Assembly (NCBI RefSeq): GCF_017873395.1 | Contig: NZ_JAGGKC010000014.1 | Location: forward strand, 28,572-92,571 | Source: Youngiibacter multivorans | GTDB taxonomy: Bacteria > Bacillota > Clostridia > Clostridiales > Clostridiaceae | Length of the DNA stretch: 64,000 nt | Direction of reading: 5' to 3' | Shown here: positions 26,163 to 34,547 of the stretch, one piece after another | Layout of the letters: each line of letters opens with the position of its first letter | Numbering within the stretch: the first letter of the stretch is position 1 | Notes under the pieces: model-generated | Databases searched by the model: none | Told to the model about the DNA's origin: nothing | The model's input: the letters and a program-made list of their open reading frames with translations, nothing else | Program-made: the position numbers and the translations under genes

Positions 26163-26801
26163 ATGATGAAGGTAGTTGCAATCAACGGAAGTCCGAAAAG
26201 GGAAGGAAACACATATCATGCGCTGAGGCTCGTCCTCAATGAGATCGAGAAGGAAGGCATCGAGACAGATATCATCCATATTGGAGCCAAACAGGTGCAG
26301 GAGTGCATAGCCTGCGGGATGTGCGCAAAAAACAAGGATGAGAAGTGCGTGCTCATGGGAGATGACCTTAATCTCTGGATCCAGAAGATGAAGGAGGCTG
26401 ATGGAATACTTCTCGGATCTCCGATACATTTTTCAGGGATTTCAGCCTTGATGAAGGCATTCCTCGACAGGGCATTCTACGTTTCAAGCAACAACGGAGG
26501 TCTGTTCAGGCATAAGGTCGGAGCTTCAGTCGGAGCTGTAAGAAGGTCTGGAGGAGTACCTGCGTTTGACATGATGAACAGGTACATACTTTATGCAGAG
26601 ATGCTCATGCCATCATCAAACTACTGGAATGTAATCCATGGGGCTGCTCCAGGTGAAGTTGAAAAGGATGAGGAGGGCCTTCAGATAATGAGACTTCTTG
26701 GAAAGAACATGGCATGGCTCATGAAGGTTGTGGATGAAGGCAAGAAGACATATCCTGCCCCTGAGAGGGAAAAGAAGGCAAGGATGAACTTCATAAGATA
26801 G
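26163..26801 (+). CDS. Flavodoxin-fold NAD(P)H-dependent FMN reductase / iron-sulfur flavoprotein
   Basis: 212 residues. The FMN phosphate loop is INGSPKREGNTY at residues 7-18, and the segment CIACGMCAKNKDEKCVL (near 50) is a compact cysteine motif as in iron-sulfur flavoproteins of anaerobes. GILLGSPIHFSGISALMKAFLDR is the typical second FMN contact. The family reduces quinones or small electrophiles, or passes electrons between ferredoxin and substrates. Two ATGs (26163, 26166) follow GGGAGGAAC. The QueG-like gene follows after 8 bp with a GGAGG site, so the two form an operon of redox proteins. Confidence 0.85.
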   Translation: MMKVVAINGSPKREGNTYHALRLVLNEIEKEGIETDIIHIGAKQVQECIACGMCAKNKDEKCVLMGDDLNLWIQKMKEADGILLGSPIHFSGISALMKAFLDRAFYVSSNNGGLFRHKVGASVGAVRRSGGVPAFDMMNRYILYAEMLMPSSNYWNVIHGAAPGEVEKDEEGLQIMRLLGKNMAWLMKVVDEGKKTYPAPEREKKARMNFIR

Positions 26802-26809
26802 GAGGATTT

Positions 26810-27637
26810 ATGGATAGGGGAGAACTGATCCAGGCTATATCAGGAATTGTTGAAGATTCTCTTGAGAATCGAGTTTCGGGGGATTGTGCAATACTTCCGG
26901 AGCTTTCCGGAATGAGGATATTCGAAAGCCCGTTGTTTGCATTTGGCAATCCTTTGGATCCGATATTTGATAAATTGAAGGAACCTGGTGTAATAGGACC
27001 TCATTTCACATCACCCAGGGAATGGATGCCAGAGGTAAAAACGGTAATCTCGATTTTCCTTCCTTTCACCGAGGCGGTGAGAAGGGGAAAAGACTCTTCA
27101 CCACAATGGCCTTCAAGCGCTTGGCTTCATGGAAGGATCGAAGGGCAGGCATTCATCAACATGATGCTGGCTATGGCTGTTGCTGAAATAGAATCCTATG
27201 GGTACAAAGCCATGGCACCATCACTTGACAAGAGATACTGGTCTGTCATACACGATGGGAATACCAATCCGGAAAAGGCAGGGTTCACTAGCAACTGGTC
27301 CGAAAGGCATGTGGCATATGTTTCTGGCCATGGGACCTTTGGCCTGTCAAAGGGGCTCATCACTAAACGTGGAATTGCAGGAAGGTTTGCCAGCATCCTT
27401 ACAGATATGGACATTGAAAAGGATGAGAGGTACTATACAGAGCTTTATGAAAACTGCAGCATGTGCGGCGCATGTGCAAAAAGATGCCCGGCAGGGGCAA
27501 TCTCTGTCCTGACAGGAAAAGACCATAAGAAGTGCTCAGATTACCTTGATACGACAGCTGCAAAATATGCGCCACGATATGGCTGCGACAAGTGCCAGAC
27601 AAAGGTTCCATGCGAGACGTGCATACCAGAAAAATAG
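26810..27637 (+). CDS. QueG-like 4Fe-4S protein
   Basis: 275 residues. The C-terminal third has CSMCGACAKRCPAGAI and CDKCQTKVPCETCIP, the pattern of epoxyqueuosine-reductase-like iron-sulfur proteins, but the protein is shorter than QueG (about 380) and lacks its HEAT-repeat tail, and the cobalamin-domain resemblance (VKTVISIFLPF, THGTFGLSKGLIT type strands) is only partial. It may be a reductase accessory rather than a tRNA enzyme. Operon with the flavodoxin-like gene upstream suggests electron transfer between them. A terminator follows directly. Confidence 0.65.
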   Translation: MDRGELIQAISGIVEDSLENRVSGDCAILPELSGMRIFESPLFAFGNPLDPIFDKLKEPGVIGPHFTSPREWMPEVKTVISIFLPFTEAVRRGKDSSPQWPSSAWLHGRIEGQAFINMMLAMAVAEIESYGYKAMAPSLDKRYWSVIHDGNTNPEKAGFTSNWSERHVAYVSGHGTFGLSKGLITKRGIAGRFASILTDMDIEKDERYYTELYENCSMCGACAKRCPAGAISVLTGKDHKKCSDYLDTTAAKYAPRYGCDKCQTKVPCETCIPEK

Positions 27638-27639
27638 TA

Positions 27640-27686
27640 ATAAGAAAGGATAAACTGAACCTGCAGTTTATCCTTTCTTATTTTTT
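27640..27686. terminator. Terminator between convergent genes at 27.66 kb
   Basis: AAGAAAGGATAAACTG and CAGTTTATCCTTTCTT form a 16-bp stem followed by ATTTTTTC; the A-rich 5' flank can serve the minus-strand gene. Confidence 0.9.
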
Positions 27687-27691
27687 CTATC

Positions 27692-28786
27692 TCATTTTAT
27701 GTCAGGGTTTACCGTGCATACCATCCTTCTGTTTCTTGCAACTGCTCCAATGCATGCGTTGCAGTAGATACAGCTGTTGATTGCCTCGCCTGATTGAAAC
27801 TTGTTTGGAAGGTTCGGGTCAGCTATCAGTGGTCTTGCCATGGCTATGAAATCCGCTGAGCCTTCAGCTAATAGATTCTCGGCAAAATCCTTGTCGGTGA
27901 TCTTGCCGACTGCTATTACCGGTACCTTTGCGTACTCCTTGACTTCAGCTGCATATCCCGAAAAGATTCCCTGCTCGGTATCGGCTCTTGGAATTGAAAC
28001 TGAGCCAACTGTGCATCTCTTAAGCTGGGCAGCGAATGGGATGTCGTTTGATGACAGGTTTATGACGTCAACTCCTGCTCTCTCAAGATATCCGACTACA
28101 GCCTTAAGCTCATCTTTGTCCATGCCGCCTTCCATGCCGTCCCTTGCGTTTATCCTTGTGCTGACGGTGTAGTCTTCACCGCACCTTTCCTTGATCTTCC
28201 TTATCGTCTCACATACTATCCTTGACCTTCCTTCTGCATCGGTTCCGTAGATGTCAGTCCTTTTGTTCATGTAAGGAGACAGGAAGCAGCTTAGAAGGTA
28301 GAGATGGGCTGCGTGGAGTTCAACTCCGTCAAAGCCTGCCTTTTTAGCTCTTTCAGCAGCAGCTGTGAAGCCATCTTCGATTTCAATGATTTCTGGTATT
28401 GTCAGTATCCTTGGTGAGGTGTCCCTCATGTACGGTATGCCCGATGGTGAAACAATTTCACCTGATCCCTGAGGACCGTTGTGCCCGAGCTGAAGTATGG
28501 CTGCAGCTCCTTTTGATTTGATGGTTTCTGCCAAAGTCTTAAGGCCTTCTATTGTTGAGTCATCCCAGATTCCGAGCGCTCCACTCCCGTAAGCAATACC
28601 CTTCCAAGGAAATGCGGCTTCAACGATGATTGCACCAACACCGCCTTCTGCAAGTCTTCTGTGGTAGTTTAAAAGGTCTTCTGTTATATACCCATTATCG
28701 CTGTAGCATGTGGCGACAGCCGGCATAATGAGTCTGTTCCTTATCTTTGTCTTTCCTATCATCCCCGAATCGAATAGTCCTGCCAT
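27692..28786 (-). CDS. Old Yellow Enzyme family NADH:flavin oxidoreductase
   Basis: 364 residues. FMN TIM barrel (about 1-330) with NRLIMPAVATCYSDNGY, VGAIIVEAAFPWKG, HAAHLYLLSCFLSPYMNKRTD (catalytic His in ELHAAH) and DFIAMARPLIADPNLPNK. At the end CIYCNACIGAVARNRRMVCTVNP binds a 4Fe-4S cluster. It stops there, so the FAD/NAD(P)-binding half of 2,4-dienoyl-CoA reductase-like enzymes is missing; a separate partner would have to supply electrons, or the family member is naturally short. ATG 28786 follows AAGGAGGTT. Divergent from acoR. Confidence 0.88.
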   Translation of the reverse strand: MAGLFDSGMIGKTKIRNRLIMPAVATCYSDNGYITEDLLNYHRRLAEGGVGAIIVEAAFPWKGIAYGSGALGIWDDSTIEGLKTLAETIKSKGAAAILQLGHNGPQGSGEIVSPSGIPYMRDTSPRILTIPEIIEIEDGFTAAAERAKKAGFDGVELHAAHLYLLSCFLSPYMNKRTDIYGTDAEGRSRIVCETIRKIKERCGEDYTVSTRINARDGMEGGMDKDELKAVVGYLERAGVDVINLSSNDIPFAAQLKRCTVGSVSIPRADTEQGIFSGYAAEVKEYAKVPVIAVGKITDKDFAENLLAEGSADFIAMARPLIADPNLPNKFQSGEAINSCIYCNACIGAVARNRRMVCTVNPDIK

Positions 28787-28942
28787 TTTCCAACCTCCTT
28801 GTTTTACATTTTCATTATACCAACTTGGTGTTAGCTTGGATATTGAATGGTCTGAAATTTCCAAAAAATACTGATTTTGTCTCAAATTCGTGATAAAATT
28901 CAAGTGGGTGAACTGAAAACGTTTAGAAGAGGAGTGAGACAT

Positions 28943-30895
28943 TTGGACCTCGATGAGAAAAAGAGACTATGGGAAGAATTCATTTACAAGGGGGTTATCG
29001 ATCCTGGAGTCAACAGGAACGTTGCCTTAAGTTGGATGAAATGCAGCAAGAAAAAGGTCGATCCCTATGGTGGCATGGGCAGAAAGACTGATCCGGAGCT
29101 TCTGAAGAGCATACGTGAAGAGAACCAGTGGCTGATTGACATCGCAGGACCGATAATGAGGAATCTCTTCGACATAGTAAGCGGGTCCCATTTCCTTCTC
29201 GTTCTCACCGACAGCTGTGGCTATATCCTTGAGACGATCGGAGATGAAGCTGTCAACAGGATGGCACATGAGATGCATTTCGAGGTAGGAATGCTTTGGA
29301 ACGATGATGCTGTTGGCACAAATGCCATTGGTGTAGCATTGGACCAGGATGTGCAGATTCAGATGGCGGGAGCTGAGCATTACTGCATCACCCACCACAA
29401 ATGGACCTGCTCTGCGTCACCAATACATGGACTGAATGGCGAGGTAGTTGGGTGTCTTAACATTTCTGGTGACGCATCCATGGCAAACTCTCATTCACTC
29501 GGAATAGTTGCTGCCGCGGCATTTGGAATCGAGAACCAGATTCTTCAAAGGCATACGACCGGGCTTATGAGGACGGCTCTTGACAGCTCTTCGGATGGGA
29601 TAGTGATCCTGGACGAGGCATACCGCAGCGTATGGATGAATAAGGCAGCAGAGAACATACTTTTCATGGGACTGTCTGAACTATCAGGCATGGACTTCAG
29701 AAGTCTAATGCCAGACATGCCATGGGGAGTAGCTGATAAGAACTCAACAGGGAAGAGGCATGTGAGGAACGACTGCAAGCTTATACTAGGAAGCATTGTA
29801 TATCAGATGAGCGCCAGCATTTCTCCCATTATCTTCGAGAGGAGCACCATCGGGTACTCGGTATCCATGATGAGGCAGGAGCAGCTCCTGAAGACAGTAA
29901 ATAAGGTAACAGGAAACCACGCATCCTATACCTTTGATGACATTTACGCCACGGATCCGGTTATGAAGAGGGTAATCCAGATGGCACAGAAATACTCGAA
30001 GTATGATGGTAATATTTTGATCGAGGGTGAAAGTGGCACCGGAAAGGAGCTTTTCGCACAGGCGATACATAATGCCAGCGCAAGAGCTGACGCTCCGTTC
30101 ATAACCATAAACTGTGCATCCATACCCAGGGACCTTGTTGAAAGTGAACTATTCGGCTATGAAAAGGGTGCCTTCACTGGTGCATTGAAGGAAGGCAAGC
30201 CGGGTAAATTCGAGCTTGCTGATGGCGGGACAATATTCCTTGACGAGATTGGGGAGATGCCTCTCGAGTTCCAGCCAAAGCTTCTAAGGATAGTCCAGTC
30301 AAGGTGTGTGCAGCGCCTTGGGGGAAAGTACGAGAAGAAGCTGGATATAAGGATAATCGTAGCTACGAATCGTAACCTGAAAGACGAAGTGGCTGCAAGG
30401 AACTTCAGGGAGGACCTGTACTTCAGGTTCAATGTTCTTAAGCTGACCATTCCGCCGCTTCGTGAAAGGAAAAAGGACATTGCCTATTGTGCAGAGAAAT
30501 TCCTTGAGCACTTCAATCAGCGGTATCCTGAAATAAGCAAGGCAATGGACGGGCGGTTCTTAAGGGAGCTCGAAGGCCATTACTGGCCGGGGAACGTGAG
30601 GGAGCTCCAGAACTGCATTGAAAGGGCCTTCTATACAGGAGCTGGTAATGTCCTTACCGATGCATCCTCGTATTTCGACGCTATCGATGTCCCGAAGAGT
30701 ACTCCTCAGCAGACCAGGATATTCAACGGTACTCTAGAGGAGCTTGAAGGCAAGAATGTCGAGACAGTACTGAAAGACTGCGGGGGCGATGTATGCCTGG
30801 CAGCAGAAAAGCTTGGTATAAGCAGGGCATCCATGTACAGGAGACTTAAAAAATACGGGATCAGTCCTAAGGCGGCATCAGGACGGTTGTCTTAA
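28943..30895 (+). CDS. acoR: AcoR-like sigma-54-dependent activator of acetoin catabolism
   Basis: 650 residues: a GAF-like sensor region (about 40-195), a PAS-like segment (about 205-320), an AAA+ sigma-54 interaction domain (about 335-570; Walker A GESGTGKE, GAFTGA loop in YEKGAFTGALKEG, Walker B GGTIFLDEIGEMP), and a Fis-type helix-turn-helix (CLAAEKLGISRASMYRRLKKYGI). Members sense acetoin and activate aco genes. It starts at TTG 28943, 8 bp after GAGGAG; an earlier TTG (28877) has no site. A near-cre sequence, TGAAAACGTTTAGA (28914-28927), overlaps the region just before the start. The gene is directly followed by paired palindromes and a -24/-12 promoter, so it most likely controls the next operon. 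Confidence 0.93.
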   Translation: MDLDEKKRLWEEFIYKGVIDPGVNRNVALSWMKCSKKKVDPYGGMGRKTDPELLKSIREENQWLIDIAGPIMRNLFDIVSGSHFLLVLTDSCGYILETIGDEAVNRMAHEMHFEVGMLWNDDAVGTNAIGVALDQDVQIQMAGAEHYCITHHKWTCSASPIHGLNGEVVGCLNISGDASMANSHSLGIVAAAAFGIENQILQRHTTGLMRTALDSSSDGIVILDEAYRSVWMNKAAENILFMGLSELSGMDFRSLMPDMPWGVADKNSTGKRHVRNDCKLILGSIVYQMSASISPIIFERSTIGYSVSMMRQEQLLKTVNKVTGNHASYTFDDIYATDPVMKRVIQMAQKYSKYDGNILIEGESGTGKELFAQAIHNASARADAPFITINCASIPRDLVESELFGYEKGAFTGALKEGKPGKFELADGGTIFLDEIGEMPLEFQPKLLRIVQSRCVQRLGGKYEKKLDIRIIVATNRNLKDEVAARNFREDLYFRFNVLKLTIPPLRERKKDIAYCAEKFLEHFNQRYPEISKAMDGRFLRELEGHYWPGNVRELQNCIERAFYTGAGNVLTDASSYFDAIDVPKSTPQQTRIFNGTLEELEGKNVETVLKDCGGDVCLAAEKLGISRASMYRRLKKYGISPKAASGRLS

Positions 30896-30947
30896 TCTCA
30901 TATGTGAGATTATTTTGAAATTGAGACTGTTAATCTCAAAAGTGAGA
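30896..30947 (+). promoter_or_regulatory. Paired upstream activator sites for AcoR
   Basis: Two palindromes with the same arms, TCTCA-TATG-TGAGA (30896-30909) and TCTCA-AAAG-TGAGA (30934-30947), lie 38 bp apart centre to centre. A further TTGAGA half-site (30921) lies between them. They sit about 130-170 bp before the -24/-12 promoter, the usual place for enhancer sites of sigma-54 activators. Confidence 0.75.
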
Positions 30948-30993
30948 ATCCGGAAAATCTGAATTTTTATCAGATTTTCCGGATTGTTTTTTT
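30947..30993 (+). terminator. Terminator of acoR
   Basis: AATCCGGAAAATCTG and CAGATTTTCCGGATT form a 15-bp stem followed by GTTTTTTT. Confidence 0.92.
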
Positions 30994-31071
30994 AAGCAGT
31001 CAATAATTAATTATTGGTCAAATTCAGGGCAATCTGATGACTAATTGTCAAATGATTCGGATAACTTATGA

Positions 31072-31089
31072 TTGGCATGGAAGATGCTA
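31072..31089 (+). promoter_or_regulatory. Sigma-54 (-24/-12) promoter of the aco operon
   Basis: TTGGCATGGAAGATGCTA has GG at 31074-31075 and GC at 31086-31087, exactly the 12-bp register of the TGGCAC-N5-TTGC consensus. It lies 45 bp before the first gene. Confidence 0.85.
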
Positions 31090-31133
31090 TATAGAGGGTG
31101 TGCATTTCGAGAAAAGGAAGGGAGGAGGTTTTA

Positions 31134-31490
31134 TTGGAGAGATATATAATCGAATTCGGAATAGGAATGGACTTTCATGGACAAGACGTCAATAATGCAG
31201 CGCGAAAGGCTGTTAAGGATGCAATATCAAAAAGTTGCCTTAGCGGCTTGCAGGAAGTGCTGCATATCGACGACCTTGACAAGGGAGTCCGGGTAAAGGT
31301 GACAGTAGCCGTGACGAAGCCGGAGCTTATAGATGTGGAGGGCATAAAGAATTGCCTGCCGGTAGGAGAGGTAATCGTCAAGGCGGTCCATGGCGGTCTG
31401 AACGTCCCTGGGATATACCTCCCGAGGTTCGGGGACAAAGATGACAGCATAGAAGCTGCGATAGCGTGTGTGGAAGTAGGTATCACTTGA
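31134..31490 (+). CDS. Lin0512-family protein, first gene of the aco operon
   Basis: 118 residues: ERYIIEFGIGMDFHGQDVNNAA, SKSCLSGLQEVL and GGLNVPGIYLPRFGDKDDS match what I recall of the uncharacterised Lin0512 family. No membrane segment or cofactor motif. The start is TTG 31134 after GGGAGGAGG; the frame can be opened from 31098 but without a site. It stands directly behind the sigma-54 promoter and 32 bp before acoA, so it belongs to the acetoin operon. Its role there is unknown; a chaperone, lipoyl-related or metabolite-handling function would be guesswork. Confidence 0.75.
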   Translation: MERYIIEFGIGMDFHGQDVNNAARKAVKDAISKSCLSGLQEVLHIDDLDKGVRVKVTVAVTKPELIDVEGIKNCLPVGEVIVKAVHGGLNVPGIYLPRFGDKDDSIEAAIACVEVGIT

Positions 31491-31522
31491 GTTCAATCAA
31501 ACAATAAAAGGAGGAACATTCA

Positions 31523-32506
31523 ATGGTAAACAAGGAAACCATCCGTGACATGTACGTCACAATGAAGAAGATCCGAGAGTTTGAGACCAAGGCTATGGAT
31601 CTCTTCGCAGAGGGCAAGATTCCGGGATTCGTCCACCTGTACATCGGGGAAGAGGCAGTAGCGGCCGGCACATGCCAGCAGCTGAGGACTGATGACTACA
31701 TCACATCCACCCACAGAGGCCACGGCCATATAGTGGCAAAGGGCGGCGAGCTTAAGTACATGATGGCTGAGCTCTATGGAAAAGCCACCGGATACTGCAA
31801 GGGCAAGGGCGGCTCGATGCACATTGCTGATGCTACAAAGGGAATACTTGGAGCAAACGGCATAGTCGGAGCTGGTCACAATATTGCAGTCGGTGCCGGA
31901 CTTTCAGCAAAGTACCAGGGAACTGACAAGGTCGTAGTATGCTTCTTCGGAGACGCTTCAACCAATCAGGGAACGTTCCATGAATCACTCAACCTTGCTT
32001 CGATCTGGAAGCTTCCTGTAGTTTTCGTATGCGAGAACAACTACTATGGAATATCAATGAGCCAGGCAAGGCATCAGGCTATAAAGGATGTTGCAGACAG
32101 AGCAGTTGCTTACGGAATACCCGGGATAGCAATCGACGGAAACGACGTATTTGCAGTATACGAGGCAGTAGGCGAAGCAGTAAAGAGGGCAAGGAGCGGA
32201 ATGGGTCCTACTCTTATAGAGTGCAAGACTTACAGGCAGAGGGGACATTTCGAGGGAGATGCAGCCAACTACAAGCCTGAGGAAGAGCAGAGAGAATGGC
32301 TCAAGAAGGATCCGCTTCCTAGAATCATTGCTTTCATGAAGGAAAATGAGGTGTTCACTGACGAGGAGATAGCAAAGCTTGATGCAGATATTGCTGCTGA
32401 GCTTACCGATGCAATCAAGTTCGCTGAAGATAGTCCTTTCCCGACCTTGGAGAGTTCAGTCGAGGACATCTATTCTGATATCATCGAGGAGGTGCGTTCA
32501 AGATGA
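31523..32506 (+). CDS. acoA: Acetoin dehydrogenase E1 alpha subunit
   Basis: Thiamin-diphosphate-dependent E1 alpha chain, 327 residues, which with AcoB cleaves acetoin to acetaldehyde and an acetyl group passed to the E2 lipoyl arm. Motifs: HLYIGEEAVAAG, STHRGHGHIVAKG, KGKGGSMHI, and the TPP/Mg site GDASTNQGTFHESLNLAS followed by VCENNYYGIS. It follows AAAGGAGGAAC and overlaps acoB by 4 bp. acoX and an AcoR-type activator in the cluster favour acetoin over pyruvate or branched-chain oxo-acids. Confidence 0.92.
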   Translation: MVNKETIRDMYVTMKKIREFETKAMDLFAEGKIPGFVHLYIGEEAVAAGTCQQLRTDDYITSTHRGHGHIVAKGGELKYMMAELYGKATGYCKGKGGSMHIADATKGILGANGIVGAGHNIAVGAGLSAKYQGTDKVVVCFFGDASTNQGTFHESLNLASIWKLPVVFVCENNYYGISMSQARHQAIKDVADRAVAYGIPGIAIDGNDVFAVYEAVGEAVKRARSGMGPTLIECKTYRQRGHFEGDAANYKPEEEQREWLKKDPLPRIIAFMKENEVFTDEEIAKLDADIAAELTDAIKFAEDSPFPTLESSVEDIYSDIIEEVRSR

Positions 32507-33471
32507 GTAAAATGACATATATGGAAGCTCTCCGCGAGGGCATGAACATACGAATGAGAGAAAACAAGAATGTCATACTCTTTGGAGAAGATGTCGGAGC
32601 CTTTGGAGGCTGCTTCGGAGTTTCCGGGGGGATGCTGAATGAATTCGGAGCTGACCGTGTAAGAGACACACCTATATCAGAGGGTGTTATTGTCGGATGC
32701 GCAGTAGGTGCAGCTGCTACGGGAATGAGACCTATAGCTGAGCTTATGTTTATTGACTTTCTTACAGTAGGTATGGATCAGCTTGTCAACCAGGCTGCCA
32801 AGATGAGATACATGTTTGGTGGTAAGATCAATATTCCGATGGTGCTGAGGGTTCCGGCAGGCGGAGGGATATCCGCTGCTGCACAGCATTCACAGTCCCT
32901 TGAAGCCTGGGTCACCCATATTCCAGGCCTTAAGGTGGTCTATCCTTCAACTCCACAGGATGCGCTTGGGCTTATGCTTGCTGCTATAGATGATAATGAT
33001 CCTGTGGTCATGATCGAGAACAAGGTGCTATATGGATCTTCCGGTGAGGTCTCAAGCTTTGAGCCAATCCCTCTGGGAAAAGGCGACATAAAGAGAGCTG
33101 GAAAGGACATGACGATAGTCGCATACGGAAGAATGGTCACTGAGGCGCTGGCAGCTGCTGAAGTACTTGCAAAGGAAGGCATCGAATGTGAGGTTGTCGA
33201 CCCGAGGTCTCTGTATCCTCTCGACAAGGCGCTCATTGGAGAGTCAGTAGGAAGGACGCATAAGGCACTTGTTGTGACTGAGGAAGCAAAGCGAGGCGGG
33301 TACGGCGGAGAGATCTCAGCGATAATCTCTGAAGAGTTCTTTGACTCACTGGATGCTCCTGTAGTAAGAGTAGGAGCGCTTAACGCACCTATTCCTTTCT
33401 CACCTCCTTTAGAGCAGTATGTTCTGCCAAATTCCAAGGACATAGTTGCAGCAGCAAGGAAAATGTTTTAG
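32503..33471 (+). CDS. acoB: Acetoin dehydrogenase E1 beta subunit
   Basis: 322 residues of the transketolase-like E1 beta family: ILFGEDVGAFGGCFGVSGGM, TPISEGVIVGCAVGAA, AELMFIDFLTVGMDQLVNQAAK and the C-terminal domain VDPRSLYPLDKALI. Forms the heterotetramer with AcoA. The ATG overlaps the acoA stop (ATGA) and follows GAGGAGGTG, so the pair is translationally coupled. 54 bp to acoX. Confidence 0.93.
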   Translation: MSKMTYMEALREGMNIRMRENKNVILFGEDVGAFGGCFGVSGGMLNEFGADRVRDTPISEGVIVGCAVGAAATGMRPIAELMFIDFLTVGMDQLVNQAAKMRYMFGGKINIPMVLRVPAGGGISAAAQHSQSLEAWVTHIPGLKVVYPSTPQDALGLMLAAIDDNDPVVMIENKVLYGSSGEVSSFEPIPLGKGDIKRAGKDMTIVAYGRMVTEALAAAEVLAKEGIECEVVDPRSLYPLDKALIGESVGRTHKALVVTEEAKRGGYGGEISAIISEEFFDSLDAPVVRVGALNAPIPFSPPLEQYVLPNSKDIVAAARKMF

Positions 33472-33525
33472 ATAGGGATTGCAGGGAAGGCTATGGCCTT
33501 CCCTGTTCCGGAAAGGATGATTTAA

Positions 33526-34524
33526 ATGGCGTCCATAGGCATCATAGCAAATCCGGCTTCAGGAAAAGACATCAGAAGACTGGTATCTTATGCCACTGTG
33601 TTCGATAACAATGAGAAAGTGAATATAGTGAAAAGGATAGTCCTGGCAGCCCAGGGAATGGGGGTTGAGGACATATGGTTCATGCCGGACTCCTTCCAGA
33701 CCGGTTATAAGGTCATTGACGAGCTGTCCTGCGAAATGGTCCTGACTGCCAGATGCAGGGTGCTTGAAATGAATATAAGTGCATCTGCCCAGGATTCGAC
33801 GGATGCTGCGGCAATGATGGAATCCATGGGATTAGGATGTATAGTCGTACTTGGAGGGGACGGCACCAGCCGTGCAGTCGCAAAGAGCGTGAAGAACATT
33901 CCTATATTGCCAGTATCCACTGGAACGAACAACGTTTATCCTTTGCTTATTGAAGGTACTGTTGCGGGTATGGCAGCTGCAGCTGCAGCAATGGCTGGCG
34001 ATGAAGGAAGGACCTGTGTCAGGGACAAAAGGATAGAGGTCATGAGGAATGGCCAGGTTGTGGACATAGCTCTTATAGATGCAGTGGTATCAGCGGAGGT
34101 TTTCGTGGGTGCCAGGGCTATATGGAACCTTGACAATATAATGAGGGTAATGGTCACCAGGTGTCACCCGGCAAGCATCGGTTTTTCATCTGTTGCAGGG
34201 GTACTCGGAATAGTGAGGCCATGGGATGACTTCGGCTATTCAGTGGTACTTGGAGATAGTGGAATGCATGTGGTTGCACCGATAGCGGCAGGCGTCCTCA
34301 AGGAGGTCTGCGTATCTCATGCGGGCAGGATGGAACTTGACGAGGAACATAGCTTCACCGCTTCAGGAAGGTGTGTAATAGCCCTTGACGGTGAGAGAGA
34401 GATAGTGCTTAGGGAAGGCGAAACCGTGGTATTCAGGATCGCGAGAAACGGACCTCTAAGGGTGGATGTGCGGTCCACGCTGGAGAAGGCCCTGAATAAC
34501 GGTGTGTTTTCCAGAGGAACCTAA
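33526..34524 (+). CDS. acoX: AcoX, NAD-kinase-fold protein of acetoin operons
   Basis: 332 residues with the diacylglycerol/NAD kinase fold: IGIIANPASGKD at the N-terminus and the nucleotide-binding VVLGGDGTSRAV near residue 107, then PVSTGTNNVYP. AcoX is found in many aco operons but its role in acetoin oxidation is not established. It lies between acoB and acoC without a gap large enough for a promoter. It starts 5 bp after AAAGGATGATT. Confidence 0.88.
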   Translation: MASIGIIANPASGKDIRRLVSYATVFDNNEKVNIVKRIVLAAQGMGVEDIWFMPDSFQTGYKVIDELSCEMVLTARCRVLEMNISASAQDSTDAAAMMESMGLGCIVVLGGDGTSRAVAKSVKNIPILPVSTGTNNVYPLLIEGTVAGMAAAAAAMAGDEGRTCVRDKRIEVMRNGQVVDIALIDAVVSAEVFVGARAIWNLDNIMRVMVTRCHPASIGFSSVAGVLGIVRPWDDFGYSVVLGDSGMHVVAPIAAGVLKEVCVSHAGRMELDEEHSFTASGRCVIALDGEREIVLREGETVVFRIARNGPLRVDVRSTLEKALNNGVFSRGT

Positions 34525-34547
34525 AACTTGAAAAAGGGGGAATGAAA

